A stretch of 64,000 nt of DNA from Sanguinoderma infundibulare (taxonomy: Eukaryota > Basidiomycota > Agaricomycetes > Polyporales > Polyporaceae). The position numbers and the translations under genes are program-made. Positions 55,291 through 64,000 of the stretch are shown here, in pieces. The stretch lies in contig JAVLRN010000003.1 in NCBI GenBank assembly GCA_032821775.1, positions 3,658,001 through 3,722,000 of the forward strand, given 5' to 3'. Every line of letters starts with the position of its first letter. The stretch's first letter is position 1. Below the pieces are notes generated by a model. That model was not told the origin of the DNA. It made no database searches and worked only from the letters and a program-made list of their open reading frames with translations.

Positions 55291-55563
55291 GAAAAGAGAG
55301 AAAGATGATCCAATTCAATATGATCTAGCGCTCTCCAGTCTCGTAGACATACAAAGAGTCAAGCCGTACTGAGGAAGGAGTGATAGAACGCATACACCGG
55401 AAGTCGCCGCAAGCTATGAGTATGCGATCGAGTCGTAGTCTTGCAAGATATCCGCATGAGGGTAAGGAACCCGTCCGAGAAGGGATGTTGGTTGTTGGCA
55501 GTTCACATGCGAGTGGACGGATGGGTCCGGTAGAGTCGTGGGGGACGAATGGAATGTCACCAG

Positions 55564-56436
55564 TTAGATCGCAAAGATGGAGTGCTCGCACAGCGAGTCG
55601 CTCTCGTGGACAGTGACCGTCCCGAGATCCAACTCGTGGTTGTCCTCGTCCTCGAAACCAGAGCTGTCGCTGTCGCGGAAGGAGTCATGGTCACAGTCGC
55701 TCGTGGCAGGGGAGCTGTCCTCGGAGGACGAGTTGGTAGGGAGCCCGAGGGTCGAGACGAAGAACGAGGCAGAGATGGCGTAGATAAGGGCCGCATATCG
55801 CTCGCTGTCGATCTTGATGTCACCGAGGTCGATCTGGTAGTCGTCCGAGGAGAAGGAGGCGTCTGGCTTGTGGACTGCCGGCGCATTGACGACACAGGGA
55901 GCAGGCGTCTGGGCCTCGCAGAAGGAAGCCGGGCTTGTCGTCCCACTGACGAGAGGGGGAGTCGATCCTTCGAAAGAGCCATCCGCAGCGTGGTCGAACG
56001 TGGGGGGAACGTCACAGTGATCGTCCTCGAGCGCGTCGTGATCCAGGGTGGCGAGAGTCTCGTTAGAGTCGAAGGCGAACCACGTCGTCTCCTTCTTGGC
56101 AGGGGGCTAAGACTTCACGCGATGTTTCCCCACCATACGTTGAACCCAGGAGTCCGACGACGATCAAGCGGGAGATGCCGTCACGGGGAAGGGGAGGACC
56201 GGACAGCTTGAAGACACCGCGGGAGTAGCGTCTCGGATCTTCTCAACCTCGGTTTCAACCTGGACTTGGGCCTCCACCTGAGTGGTGAGTGGGACGCGAA
56301 GGCGGAGGCGACGACGACGAGCGAAAAGGACCCAGATGGTGATAGTGGCGAGAACGGTCACAAACACCACGAATACCAGCGCGACGGCAGTCACGCCGGA
56401 GAGGGGTCGGGTGGCCTGTGCGACGACGGAAGCCAT
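55564..56436 (-). pseudogene. Single-pass membrane protein relic
   Basis: From ATG 56436 one frame gives a hydrophobic helix (VALVFVVFVTVLATITIWVL) followed by ARRRRLRLR and an acidic stretch. A TGA at 56164-56166 and a TAG at 56107-56109 interrupt it, after which the same frame continues with WFAFDSNETLATLDHDALED and a long Ser/Asp-rich part to TAA at 55564. The coding character on both sides of the stops indicates a broken gene. Family not recognised. Confidence 0.5.
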
Positions 56437-56659
56437 AGTGAGGATGCGGGTAGAAGGGAGGGGATGGCGGAGGGATTGGAGAAGAGGCGGATGTTGGACA
56501 TGGGTGAAACTGGCCGTCTGAAGCGCTCCTCGCCTTGTTCTTTGACCTTCCAGCCTTGTCCCTGTAGGCTGACACTTGCAACACTTGTGGAAACAGGCAG
56601 GAACCTGTCCAACACAAACGACATCAGCATCGAAAATGGCGGATTGTTGCTGTCGGTGC

Positions 56660-58075
56660 TCACTTGGGGGAGTTCTTCAAGATGTCGAACCCCGTCGCAC
56701 CGGGTGCCACAGTCGATGGACCGGCTCCTTTCGAGCTGTACGGAGTATACAAAGCCAGCGCAGGCGTGTGCAGCAGACCCTTGCTGTCCGGCACGAGGAC
56801 GCTGCCCAGCGCGGACGCGTCGTCGTTGTCTTCGAGCAGTGATGACGTGCTCGGCGCAGAGGATGACCCAGACGACGCCATGGACGAGGAAGGGGACGTG
56901 AGCGCGGTGAGGAGCGAGCTCGCGGCGTCCGAGATGAGGAGCGAGGCGCGTTTCTGGCCCTTCGTGAACCTGGAACGGGAGGTATGGCATCAGCGACTGT
57001 CCGGACGCAACACTATGGACTGAGCAGATATCGAGTGCGAGAGAACCCGACACGATGCGTTTATGTGTATGCCTCGAGAAGGGTTGAAAGGGAACGAGAA
57101 GAAACAAAACACTCACGTCTTGCCACTCTAAATCTCCTCCCACTTCCTCCCCACACTGCTCCCCACGCTCTCCATCCATGACGATGCAAGCGGGCTCGCG
57201 AGCGGCCCCAGCCCCGGGATCAACGCCGCAGGCAGTAAACCCTCAGCTCCGCACGCAGGCAGACTAGCCCGCTTCGGGCTTGACCGTGTGCTCTCGCTCT
57301 TCGGAGTCGAATCATCCGCAGACGGGGGCGCGGGCGGGGCATCGTGGCTCTTGTGTCGGTGGAGCTTCGCCGCCTTGAGTGCGCTCGCAGACGAGATCTC
57401 GAAGGGGCTTTTGATGCCCGTCTCGCCGTCTACGCGAACGGAGGACGAAGACCGGCGGAGAGGCAGGGAGCTGGAGCCTCCGCGCTCGCGTTCGTCCTCT
57501 TCGCACGGGGCCTCATCATACGCGAACGTGCGGAGGACTGGGAGAGGTGTACGCTAGAAGGTGTGTTCGTGAGGGAGGAGGTAGAGATTGAGGACACGCT
57601 GTGTGTTTGCGTGCCCCAGGGACCTGCCAGCTTTCGAGGGGAGCGGGGAGGCAGGGGCAGAGACAGAGGATGACGAAGAGAGGTCGAGCCCTGCGGAGAG
57701 GAGTTTGCTGACGTCCTTGACCGCGTCGGTGAGCAGCGAGCTTGAGCTCAGACCGGGATGTGCGGCCTGCTGGGAGTATGCGCGGTCCATGCCGCGGCTC
57801 ACGATGCGCTCCCATTTGGGCTTGAGCTGGGCGAGCTCAGCTTCGTGGGCGGTGAGTTGGGAACGGAGCTCAAGGCACTTGGACGCTTTCTGGGTGATGA
57901 AGTGGAGGAGGTCTGTGTGTCTATGTGCGAGGGTGACAGTGACGTTGGCGGATACGAGGCGCGGACGTCGGGGCTCGACAGCTATAGAGCGGGGAGGAGG
58001 GGAGAAGAGCGGTTGATGGTGGGCGGCAGGAGAAGGGGGATAGGCGGTGGATGGCGGGATAGACGGGAGGCGGCG
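56660..58075 (-). pseudogene. Host-type gene fragment, possibly DUF4048-like
   Basis: Minus strand frames give SQLTAHEAELAQLKPKWERI and VSRGMDRAY, a Ser-rich stretch, then in later exons FEISSASALKAAKLHRHK and QKRASLLISDAASSLL with SSLLEDNDDASALGSVLVPD. The KWERIVSRGM part and the order of blocks recall fungal DUF4048 proteins, but this is a weak call. The frame runs straight out of the right inverted repeat, so the 5' end is cut by it. Confidence 0.4.
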
Positions 58076-58081
58076 GGGCGC

Positions 58082-58463
58082 GCGAGCAAGGTGGCGGGGC
58101 AAGCGCTGCGAGAGCGCCTAGGGGGATAGGCGGATGGGAGGCGCGCGTTCGAAGGGGACTATGGTGGCGGGAGACTTGCAAGTTGGGCAACTTGCAAGCA
58201 TGCGGGACAGATTCGGCCAGACGCTGGCGGAAAAGGTATATGAGTCTGGAACAAGCTCAATAATCAAAGCCTACTTAGCTTAGTTGTCAGAGCGCCTGGC
58301 TCATTTGTTGGGCCCGGGGTTCGAACCTGGCTTGTGCTATGTTTTAGGTTGATTTTCTGGGCGCCACTCGTGAGAAGGTGGCTGTGTTTTCCGGCGCCTG
58401 TGCCCGGGACTTGCAAGTGGGAGACGCCTAATAGGCGTCGAACTTGCAAGTGTCGTTGTATAC
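58082..58463 (-). repeat. Right 382-bp inverted repeat
   Basis: Inverse copy of 52089-52470 with only a few substitutions (for example CATACTTGC versus CATGCTTGC). Carries the same palindromes and tRNA-like segment (58269-58337 on the plus strand). Confidence 0.85.
58269..58337 (+). other. tRNA-Met-like relic inside the right repeat
   Basis: Same A-box-like and B-box-like sequences as at 52215, plus strand, with CTCATTT as the anticodon-loop-like segment. Acceptor ends GCCTACT and CTTGTGC do not pair well. Confidence 0.45.
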
Positions 58464-58971
58464 TCTACATACAGCAACGTCGAGACAGAGAGTGCTCACC
58501 AGTACTGCCCTTCACAGCTTCTCCCGCTCGAGCTCATTCCGACGCCGCGGCGATCCTCGGCTCCCGTTTGTCTTCTCACTATCCGGCGAGACTGTCCATT
58601 TCTGAATCGTCGATGACCAGTAAGTTCTCCACCTCCTCAAAACACATTCTCTCTTTTTTCGTCGTGGTTGTCATGTTCTCTGGACGGTTGATGTATGACG
58701 CATACTGTATGGCATTAGTATCTTACCAGCATCCGGAAGCCCGTGCGCGACCACGCCTGGCGTACGAGAGAATGTCAGAACGATGCGGGAAAGGAGATTG
58801 CATGCATATTGTTAAAGGCACGCATATTGTTAAAGGCACGCAGATCTAACGTCAAACACGGGAGACGAGGTCGCAGATGCGGGCAAGCCATAGCCACGGC
58901 ACATTTCGCCGAGCGCGGAACTGACGAGCGATATTAGCACCGTCGCGGTCATCACCGAGCAGTGAAACGAC
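58464..58971. other. No gene seen
   Basis: Short frames only. A 14-bp direct repeat (GCATATTGTTAAAG) occurs at about 58803 and 58822. Confidence 0.35.
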
Positions 58972-59601
58972 TCACCACGACTCGGACTCCTCAGGCTGTG
59001 CACGATTGTCTTCCTCGTCATCCACGGCCCCCTCTTCGTCCGTGTCATACGCTTCGTCCGAAGTGTAGACATCCTCATCCCCCACCACGTGCCTCCACAG
59101 GTGCTGCAACAGCCTATTCACCTCCCTCGTCGCGTCCTTCCACTCCGTCCACACCGCCCCGGCGACCGTCTTCGGCGCCGGCATCTTCGCATCCCTCGTG
59201 ATGCAAAACCGGTCTCCCGCCCACGGCCCCTTCGCAAGCTGGCCGCGGGAGTTCTTGCCGCACGCCATCCAGATCCTCGGGAAGGGCGAGTAGCATATGG
59301 GCGACAGCAAAAGACTCACGCAGGACCAATCGTTCTCGAGCACGGCAAGCTTTTCCGAGCGCACGTACTCGCCCTTCGAGAGGTTGCAGAGCACGTTCGG
59401 GCCTTCCGGGTGCTCCGCCTCGTCGAACAGGTGGATGAGCGAGCCTGAGAGCGCCTTGACCATGGATTCACCGCTTCTCTCCTCTTTTATCCATCTTGCA
59501 CTCACCACAGTACTAGCGTCGGTCATGCGCCCAGAGCTCGGATGGCCTTCAATACCTCCTGTCTGAAAATTCCGAGATAGACCGTTCAAGTTCAGCTCCA
59601 T
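58972..59601 (-). CDS. Short F-box-like family member lacking the N-terminal half
   Basis: 209 residues from ATG 59601. Matches the C-terminal half of the family: NVLCNLSKGEYVRSEKLAVL, LLLSPICYSPFPRIW, AKGPWAGDRFCITRDAKMP, VWTEWKDATREVNRLLQHLW and an acidic tail. The first 60 residues (to about SLIHLFDEAEHPEGP) do not match the family's F-box part, so it is either a truncated gene or one whose upstream exons I missed. No internal stop. Confidence 0.6.
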   Translation of the reverse strand: MELNLNGLSRNFQTGGIEGHPSSGRMTDASTVVSARWIKEERSGESMVKALSGSLIHLFDEAEHPEGPNVLCNLSKGEYVRSEKLAVLENDWSCVSLLLSPICYSPFPRIWMACGKNSRGQLAKGPWAGDRFCITRDAKMPAPKTVAGAVWTEWKDATREVNRLLQHLWRHVVGDEDVYTSDEAYDTDEEGAVDDEEDNRAQPEESESW

Positions 59602-59939
59602 GCACTACAGGGCAAGAGGTTGCTTCAGAGAGCGGGATGGTTATTGAAGAGGTTGAAACCAAGTCAGAGTGGGCGAGTCGCGATTGAGAATATCTTCGAG
59701 CTTCAGACAATAAAGCGATATCATGCGAGAATGTGTGTGAATTGGCGATTTATATGAAGGATATACGCAACTATAAATATCTAAAATAATCCACTAGGGG
59801 CAAAGTACGCAGCCGCAGGTTCAACATGCAGCATTATCGGACAAGTTGAAGCGGAAGGGGGATAGGGTAAGCGGAGAATAGGAATGACGAATTAGATAAA
59901 GACCAAAGAACGTGGACCATGGCTTGTAACGCGGAGCAG
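59602..59939. other. Intergenic, no gene seen
   Basis: Moderately AT-rich, probably promoter of the minus-strand F-box-like member and 3' UTR of the next gene. Confidence 0.35.
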
Positions 59940-60640
59940 TTAAGGGCGTGCCGCCTCAACAACGGCCTGGAAGACGGCGTCATGGCCCTGTGTGTTGGAG
60001 ACGGACACGAGGACGAGGTCATCCCAGTCAAACCGCCGGATTTCCCAACACTCGTTGCCACGAGAGACGTTGGCGCGTCCAGCCTGCTGCAAATAGCGCG
60101 CGGATACATGTTAGCGCTAGCCTCAGAACGCGCACACGTGACCAACTTACCTCCCGGAAAAGCGCGTAGAACTCGACTACATAACGTGCCACCTCCCAGC
60201 GCGTTATCGGGCGGTCGTCTATGGACGTCGGAATGTTGAATGTTCGGTCCATGTGCGCGTATCCAGGCCACTACGCCAAGAAATCAGTCAATGGGTCGCG
60301 AAACCACCAAACCTCGCAATCGACATACCAAGATCCTGAACTCGGCCCTTCCCTGCCCAACAGGCGGGAACACAGAGCAGTCCCCATCGCGAAGCGCTTG
60401 GGTTACGCCTTGTTGGACGTGGTTGAATTGCACCCCTCCTTTCCTGGGGTTGAAGGCGATGGTCGTCCGCGGCCACACTGGCACCCGTCCTGGGGAGGGC
60501 GTAAGGGCTTTCGTCGGGACCCGAATGCGCTTGCCGCCGCGCCGGGAAGTGGGGGCTTGGACAGGGCCAGGCAAGCGGTCGAGGGGACATGCGCCTGCAA
60601 GAGAGGAGTAGGAAGAGAAGGGCGAAGCGACAAGAGCCAT
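59940..60640 (-). CDS. Small unknown three-exon gene
   Basis: Minus strand, exons 60329-60640, 60151-60270 and 59940-60086, all phase 0 with GTATGT..TAG and GTAAGT..CAG introns of 58 and 64 nt; 192 residues. It reads MALVASPFSSYSSLAGACP, then RTTIAFNPRKGGVQFNHVQQ, AEFRIL, WPGYAHMDRTFNIPTSIDDR, PITRWEVARYVVEFYALFRE and, in the last exon, CWEIRRFDWDDLVLVSVSNT. The consistent phases make it a credible gene. It resembles short uncharacterised agaricomycete proteins (a WPGY start and an ITRWEVARYV helix). No function is known to me. Confidence 0.6.
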
Positions 60641-62349
60641 GGTCCACGAGCGACGAAAAAATTAAAAAGTGGAGTGCGAAGGTGCAAAGTAGAGTATGTG
60701 GTTAGAAGACTATGTACAAGTCGCCGACAGAGAGCAGAAGTGTGCCATCGTAGGTTTCTTATACGACTCATCGTAACGCATGGGTCGTGGCGTCCTGGCT
60801 ACGCCCCAAGACCCGACGCACTGGGAGCTCAAGCGTCGTAACGACGGATGCAAAGCGCGTCAAGGCCACAGACCGCCGCAGCACAACATTGAAAGAGCGG
60901 AGTGCGAGAGCACAAGGAGGAAGCGTCATAGCAAAGAAGCAATAGGAAAACAAAAACCGATCACGGCCACATGATGAAAGACTCACCAGCACAGCCGCTG
61001 GCCATTGCTCGTCCAGATCAAATCAACAGCCGCTTTACTTCATTTCGGCTAATGCCTGTACCTGTGGGGTCAGGAAAGGAAGGACGTATCGTCAAGCTCT
61101 GTCGCCGGACCATGGAGGACAGACGCACCTTTCCCAGCATTTTACAAAAATGAGGCTGCGGGACAACATAGAATCAGAACATAGAGTAACCTTGACGAGT
61201 CAAAGTCGGGCCGAGTGCTTATAGACGCATGGCCTTGCGCAACGTGGCCGCTCTTGGACGCGGTCGCCAATCGCAGGTGCCGAGCCTGGCTTCACAGTTC
61301 TGCATGGGGGACGGTCAAAGAGCATCGGCGACGAGTGCGAGGTGGAGGGTCGCACGAGGAAGAGGAAGGTAGGAGATGATGAGGATTGGAGGAAGAGCAG
61401 CCGTTATGGGAAACGAGACCCCAGACACCGCTACATGGCACGAGCGCCCAGAGGCCGAAAACCAACTCAAGTACTCGGTGATGCTCGAATTCAGCAAGGG
61501 CCAGCGAGCAAATCTTCCACTGGCTGGAGACAGTATGGCCATACTATGCGTGCTCTCTCACTCTTATTTCCTTTGGTTTCTCAAAAGGATCGTCTGAATG
61601 ACACAAGTAAGTACTACGAGATGTAACAGTTGAATGACGCGCCGTGTAACTGACCGAGAGCCAGGAGGTCGCTCAGCCGGAGGAGGCCCAGAGATTTTTT
61701 TGGGAAGCAAGCCAGATAAGAGGCGGGGTCAGAGCGATGTTGACCCTATCCGCAGGCTGCGAAGAGATCCTTATGTATCCAGCAGCCCGATCACATTTTG
61801 GCCACCAGCGGCACAAGGCCAAGCGGTGCCGTGGCGCCGCCAAACAGTCATTCAGTCAAGCGTGACAATGTATTTCAGTCGGCAATCTGCCCCCCGATTG
61901 CTGCCTTTGTTGACTTTTGCTCATTGTGTTTAAGTTTATAGTTTTATCGTATATCCACGGTCCTCATCCGATTGCGTTGGGGGAATCAACGTCAACACCT
62001 CCATATCCCGTTCGGGATAATGCCATTGCACGCTTTGTACAATTGCATGGACCACAAAGTTCGTGCAGCGCCGCTTAGAGTCGTATAGCCGGGACTCGAG
62101 AACATCTGGTCCGTTGCCACTAAAGAACTTTTAAGTACACGCCCATAGGTGACATAACACCATCAGGTCGTCTCGGCGCTGACATCCAGCCTTCCCCCCG
62201 GTTCTTAGATCCAGGAATTGTCTTGATTCAGCCTCCGTCTCCCGACCACGGTCCAATAACTGCGATCCGTTCTCTCCGGGGCTCTACCCCCAACTCAGAG
62301 TCCATCCCACTGGAGCCTCCGCCGTGCGATAAACGTGTCCATAAAAAGC
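60641..62349. other. No gene seen
   Basis: About 1.7 kb of short frames on both strands with no recognisable domain, repeat or splice structure. Confidence 0.35.
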
Positions 62350-62480
62350 TTATGCGAGCTCAAAGCGATAGCCGTAGGTAGCGAAACCGCACAAGGTGAG
62401 TGTATCCTCGTACACTGGCACGTACTCGTCCTTGCACAGGCTGCAAAGCACAGCGGGTCTGGCAGGTGCCATGCATCCAT
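62350..62480 (-). pseudogene. Relic of F-box-like family gene
   Basis: A minus-strand frame reads PARPAVLCSLCKDEYVPVYE, matching the family block PAVLCNVSKGEYVRED, and ends at TAA 62350. Neighbouring family blocks are not recognisable. Strongly decayed copy. Confidence 0.5.
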
Positions 62481-63248
62481 GTCCTTGCCCTCGAGCTCGG
62501 TGTCATCGATTTTATCCGCGGTGGCCGTTGCTCTCTCCTTGTATGCCAATGGTGTCTTGGGGGTCACGACAGCGTGATCGTACCTCCAAGACCATGAAGA
62601 TGATAATCTACATTCGCTCGAATGACGGCGAGACAGGCTGCGCCGAAGTCACCGTTTCCTCTGCGGGGAAGGCGATAAATTGTTCTGGGAATGAGACCAT
62701 TTCTCGAGGGAGTCTACGAGACTGGAATTTATTTAGAAAGGCGTCCTTACGAAACCGGAAAGGCGCCTTTCCATAGAACTTCCTGAGGTGTGGCAGAGAA
62801 TAACGATATCCGCGCCCACATGGAGCGACCGGGCCGCACGACGTTCCGAACCATACGTCACTGCGACGGCCTCCATCTCCAGACAGTCGGTGGCCACAAC
62901 ATCATCGTAGCCGAGGATGTCCGTCGTGATCGCGCGTTATGGGAGCGTTTGGACCGGACGAGCTTCGTCGAAAGCAGCGGTGCCTTGTCGATGAGGATTC
63001 GGAAGAGGCTGTGATGGGAGTCAACGTGCGTATGTCGTGTCCAGGGCAGGGGCGCCATGTTCTTCATGGTGAACACCTTGCTCACTGCGGCCACGTAGCG
63101 TGACACCGTCTCGGGGTCCGTGGACTTCTGAACGGTGTGGGAAATGACCGTTTCCTCAGCCTTTCTTCATTAGTTTCAATGGGTATGTAAATGAAGAGTA
63201 GGAAGGAGTAATTCGAAGCTACGATTGTGATGCACAAATACGATGATT

Positions 63249-64000
63249 TTAGTTCGTCGCACTCGTCGCGGTCCTCGTACTCCTCCAAATGTTCCTCCCC
63301 AGTGCGCTCACTATGGTCTCCGATCTCGTTGGCTTCATCCTCCTCGCCATCGCCATCGTCGTCACCATCACCATCCCATCGTCGTCGCTGTCTTCTCCGG
63401 TCTCATCGTCAGAAGGGATATTGTAGTCCTCCTTGATAGACCTGCAGAGACGACGCAATAACACAATCACCTCCTCGGTCACGTCCCTCCATTCCTTCCA
63501 CTCCGCGCTCGCCTTCGGTTTCGGCATATTCTCTGTGGTGGTGATGTAGAATCCGTCATCTGCCCACGGCCCCTTCGCAACTCCCTCACAAATGGTATCG
63601 TCCCGGCACAGCTTTCTCATGATGCTTGGTGAGGGCGAATAGCAGATACGTGACAACAACGCTAGCATGAGCAGCTCGTCGTCCTTACGCATGAAGGCGT
63701 CCTCGCGGACGTATTCGCCTTTCGAGAGGTTACAGAGTGCGAGCAGGTGCAGCGGGTACGTGGAGTAGTAGCCAGTTCCGCCAAGGGCGTTGATTATACG
63801 GAGGTCGAACTTGCACAGCGGGTTTGGTTTCCCCTTCATCTTCAATCGAGCGACGAAGAAATTGTTGTACTTGGTGTGCCAGTACCAGAAGCGGGCCGCC
63901 GTTTTTGATATATCACAGTGGGACTGGTAGTGCTCGGAAGCAAAATCGTAGAGGCATCGTCCTTCAACCACCTCCTCTGGGGTCCGGAGGGTGTCGAAAT
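63249..64000 (-). pseudogene. F-box-like family member, runs off the window, frameshifted tail
   Basis: Minus strand from the window edge: TPEEVVEGRCLYDFASEHYQ, FDLRIINALGGTGYYSTYPL, LALCNLSKGEYVREDAFM, LLSRICYSPSPSIMRKLC, AKGPWADDGFYITTTENMP and EWKEWRDVTEEV. Close to the intact member at 10204. After EDSDDDG the acidic tail continues in the neighbouring frame (EEDEANEIGDHSERTGEEHL), so a small frameshift changed the C-terminus. The 5' part is outside the window, so whether the rest is intact is unknown. Confidence 0.7.

Larger units (their letters stand above)
52089..58463. mobile_element. 6.4-kb block bounded by 382-bp inverted repeats, with captured gene fragments
   Basis: 52089-52470 and 58082-58463 are inverted copies differing at only a few positions. 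Between them lie decayed pieces of host-type genes (CDF zinc transporter at 52668, FRA10AC1 at 54503, a single-helix membrane protein at 55564, another protein at 56660-58075) and no transposase. The outermost shared bases are GTATAC on both sides, so a TA-type target duplication is possible but not proven. This looks like a non-autonomous, gene-capturing element (Pack-type) or two inverted insertions of one small repeat flanking a host segment. Confidence 0.6.

Noticed and set aside
52215..58337. Functional tRNA-Met genes at 52215-52283 and 58269-58337
   Set aside because: A and B boxes are recognisable but the acceptor stems do not pair and the anticodon arm is irregular; kept only as tRNA-derived relics.
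60284..60640. Single-exon gene of 118 codons on the minus strand
   Set aside because: A GTATGT donor inside it and phase-consistent downstream exons show it is the first exon of the gene at 59940-60640.

Overview
The window looks like an accessory, transposon-rich segment of an Agaricomycete (mushroom-type basidiomycete) genome. The signs are introns of about 50-60 nt with GT..AG ends, GC-rich coding sequence, a very long Ty3/gypsy polyprotein, a KDZ-class transposase with CxC5/CxC6-type cysteine clusters, and several lineage-typical unknown gene families. No prokaryotic signals, CRISPR or rRNA were seen.

Layout. (1) 1-9386: a Ty3/gypsy element whose 5' LTR lies left of the window. It has one unbroken ORF of about 2950 residues and a 3' LTR, and it sits inside an F-box-like gene whose last 66 codons survive at 9394-9594. 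(2) 9.4-22.6 kb: mostly host genes. These are an intact three-exon F-box-like gene (10204-11558), a minus-strand intradiol ring-cleavage dioxygenase (12604-13568), a decayed small gene (15219-15713) and a long intron-rich ABCC (MRP-type) transporter on the minus strand (15940 to about 22600). (3) 23091-50232: a 27.1-kb insertion with 66-bp imperfect terminal inverted repeats and a 10-bp target duplication (23081-23090 and 50233-50242). It splits one F-box-like gene into a 5' part (50233-51217) and a 3' part (22889-23090). It carries a KDZ transposase with two in-frame stops and a set of cargo genes: a GRF-like zinc-finger protein, several unknown proteins including three tandem genes, a small C6-zinc-cluster protein, a coiled-coil protein, a protein of about 900 residues and a GIY-YIG (T5orf172-like) nuclease. 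It also holds pseudogene fragments of host genes (RER1, an MFS permease, one unrecognised). Satellite-like repeats lie next to both ends. (4) 52089-58463: a 6.4-kb block bounded by 382-bp, nearly identical inverted repeats. The repeats contain ACTTGCAAGT palindromes and a tRNA-Met-like relic. Inside are decayed fragments of at least three host-type genes (CDF zinc transporter, FRA10AC1, others). (5) 58.9-64 kb: further members or relics of the F-box-like family and one small three-exon gene.

How it fits together. The F-box-like family occurs at six places in 64 kb, and two of the copies were hit by different transposons. Many mobile or captured genes carry a stop where the reading frame and family pattern suggest an original CGA codon (CGA to TGA). 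That matches C-to-T decay at methylated CpG, while several cargo genes of the 27-kb element keep open frames and consistent splice phases. The best candidate for something undescribed is the 27-kb KDZ-type cargo transposon, delimited here at base level by the gene it interrupts. All family names come from recognising sequence patterns by eye; no search was run.
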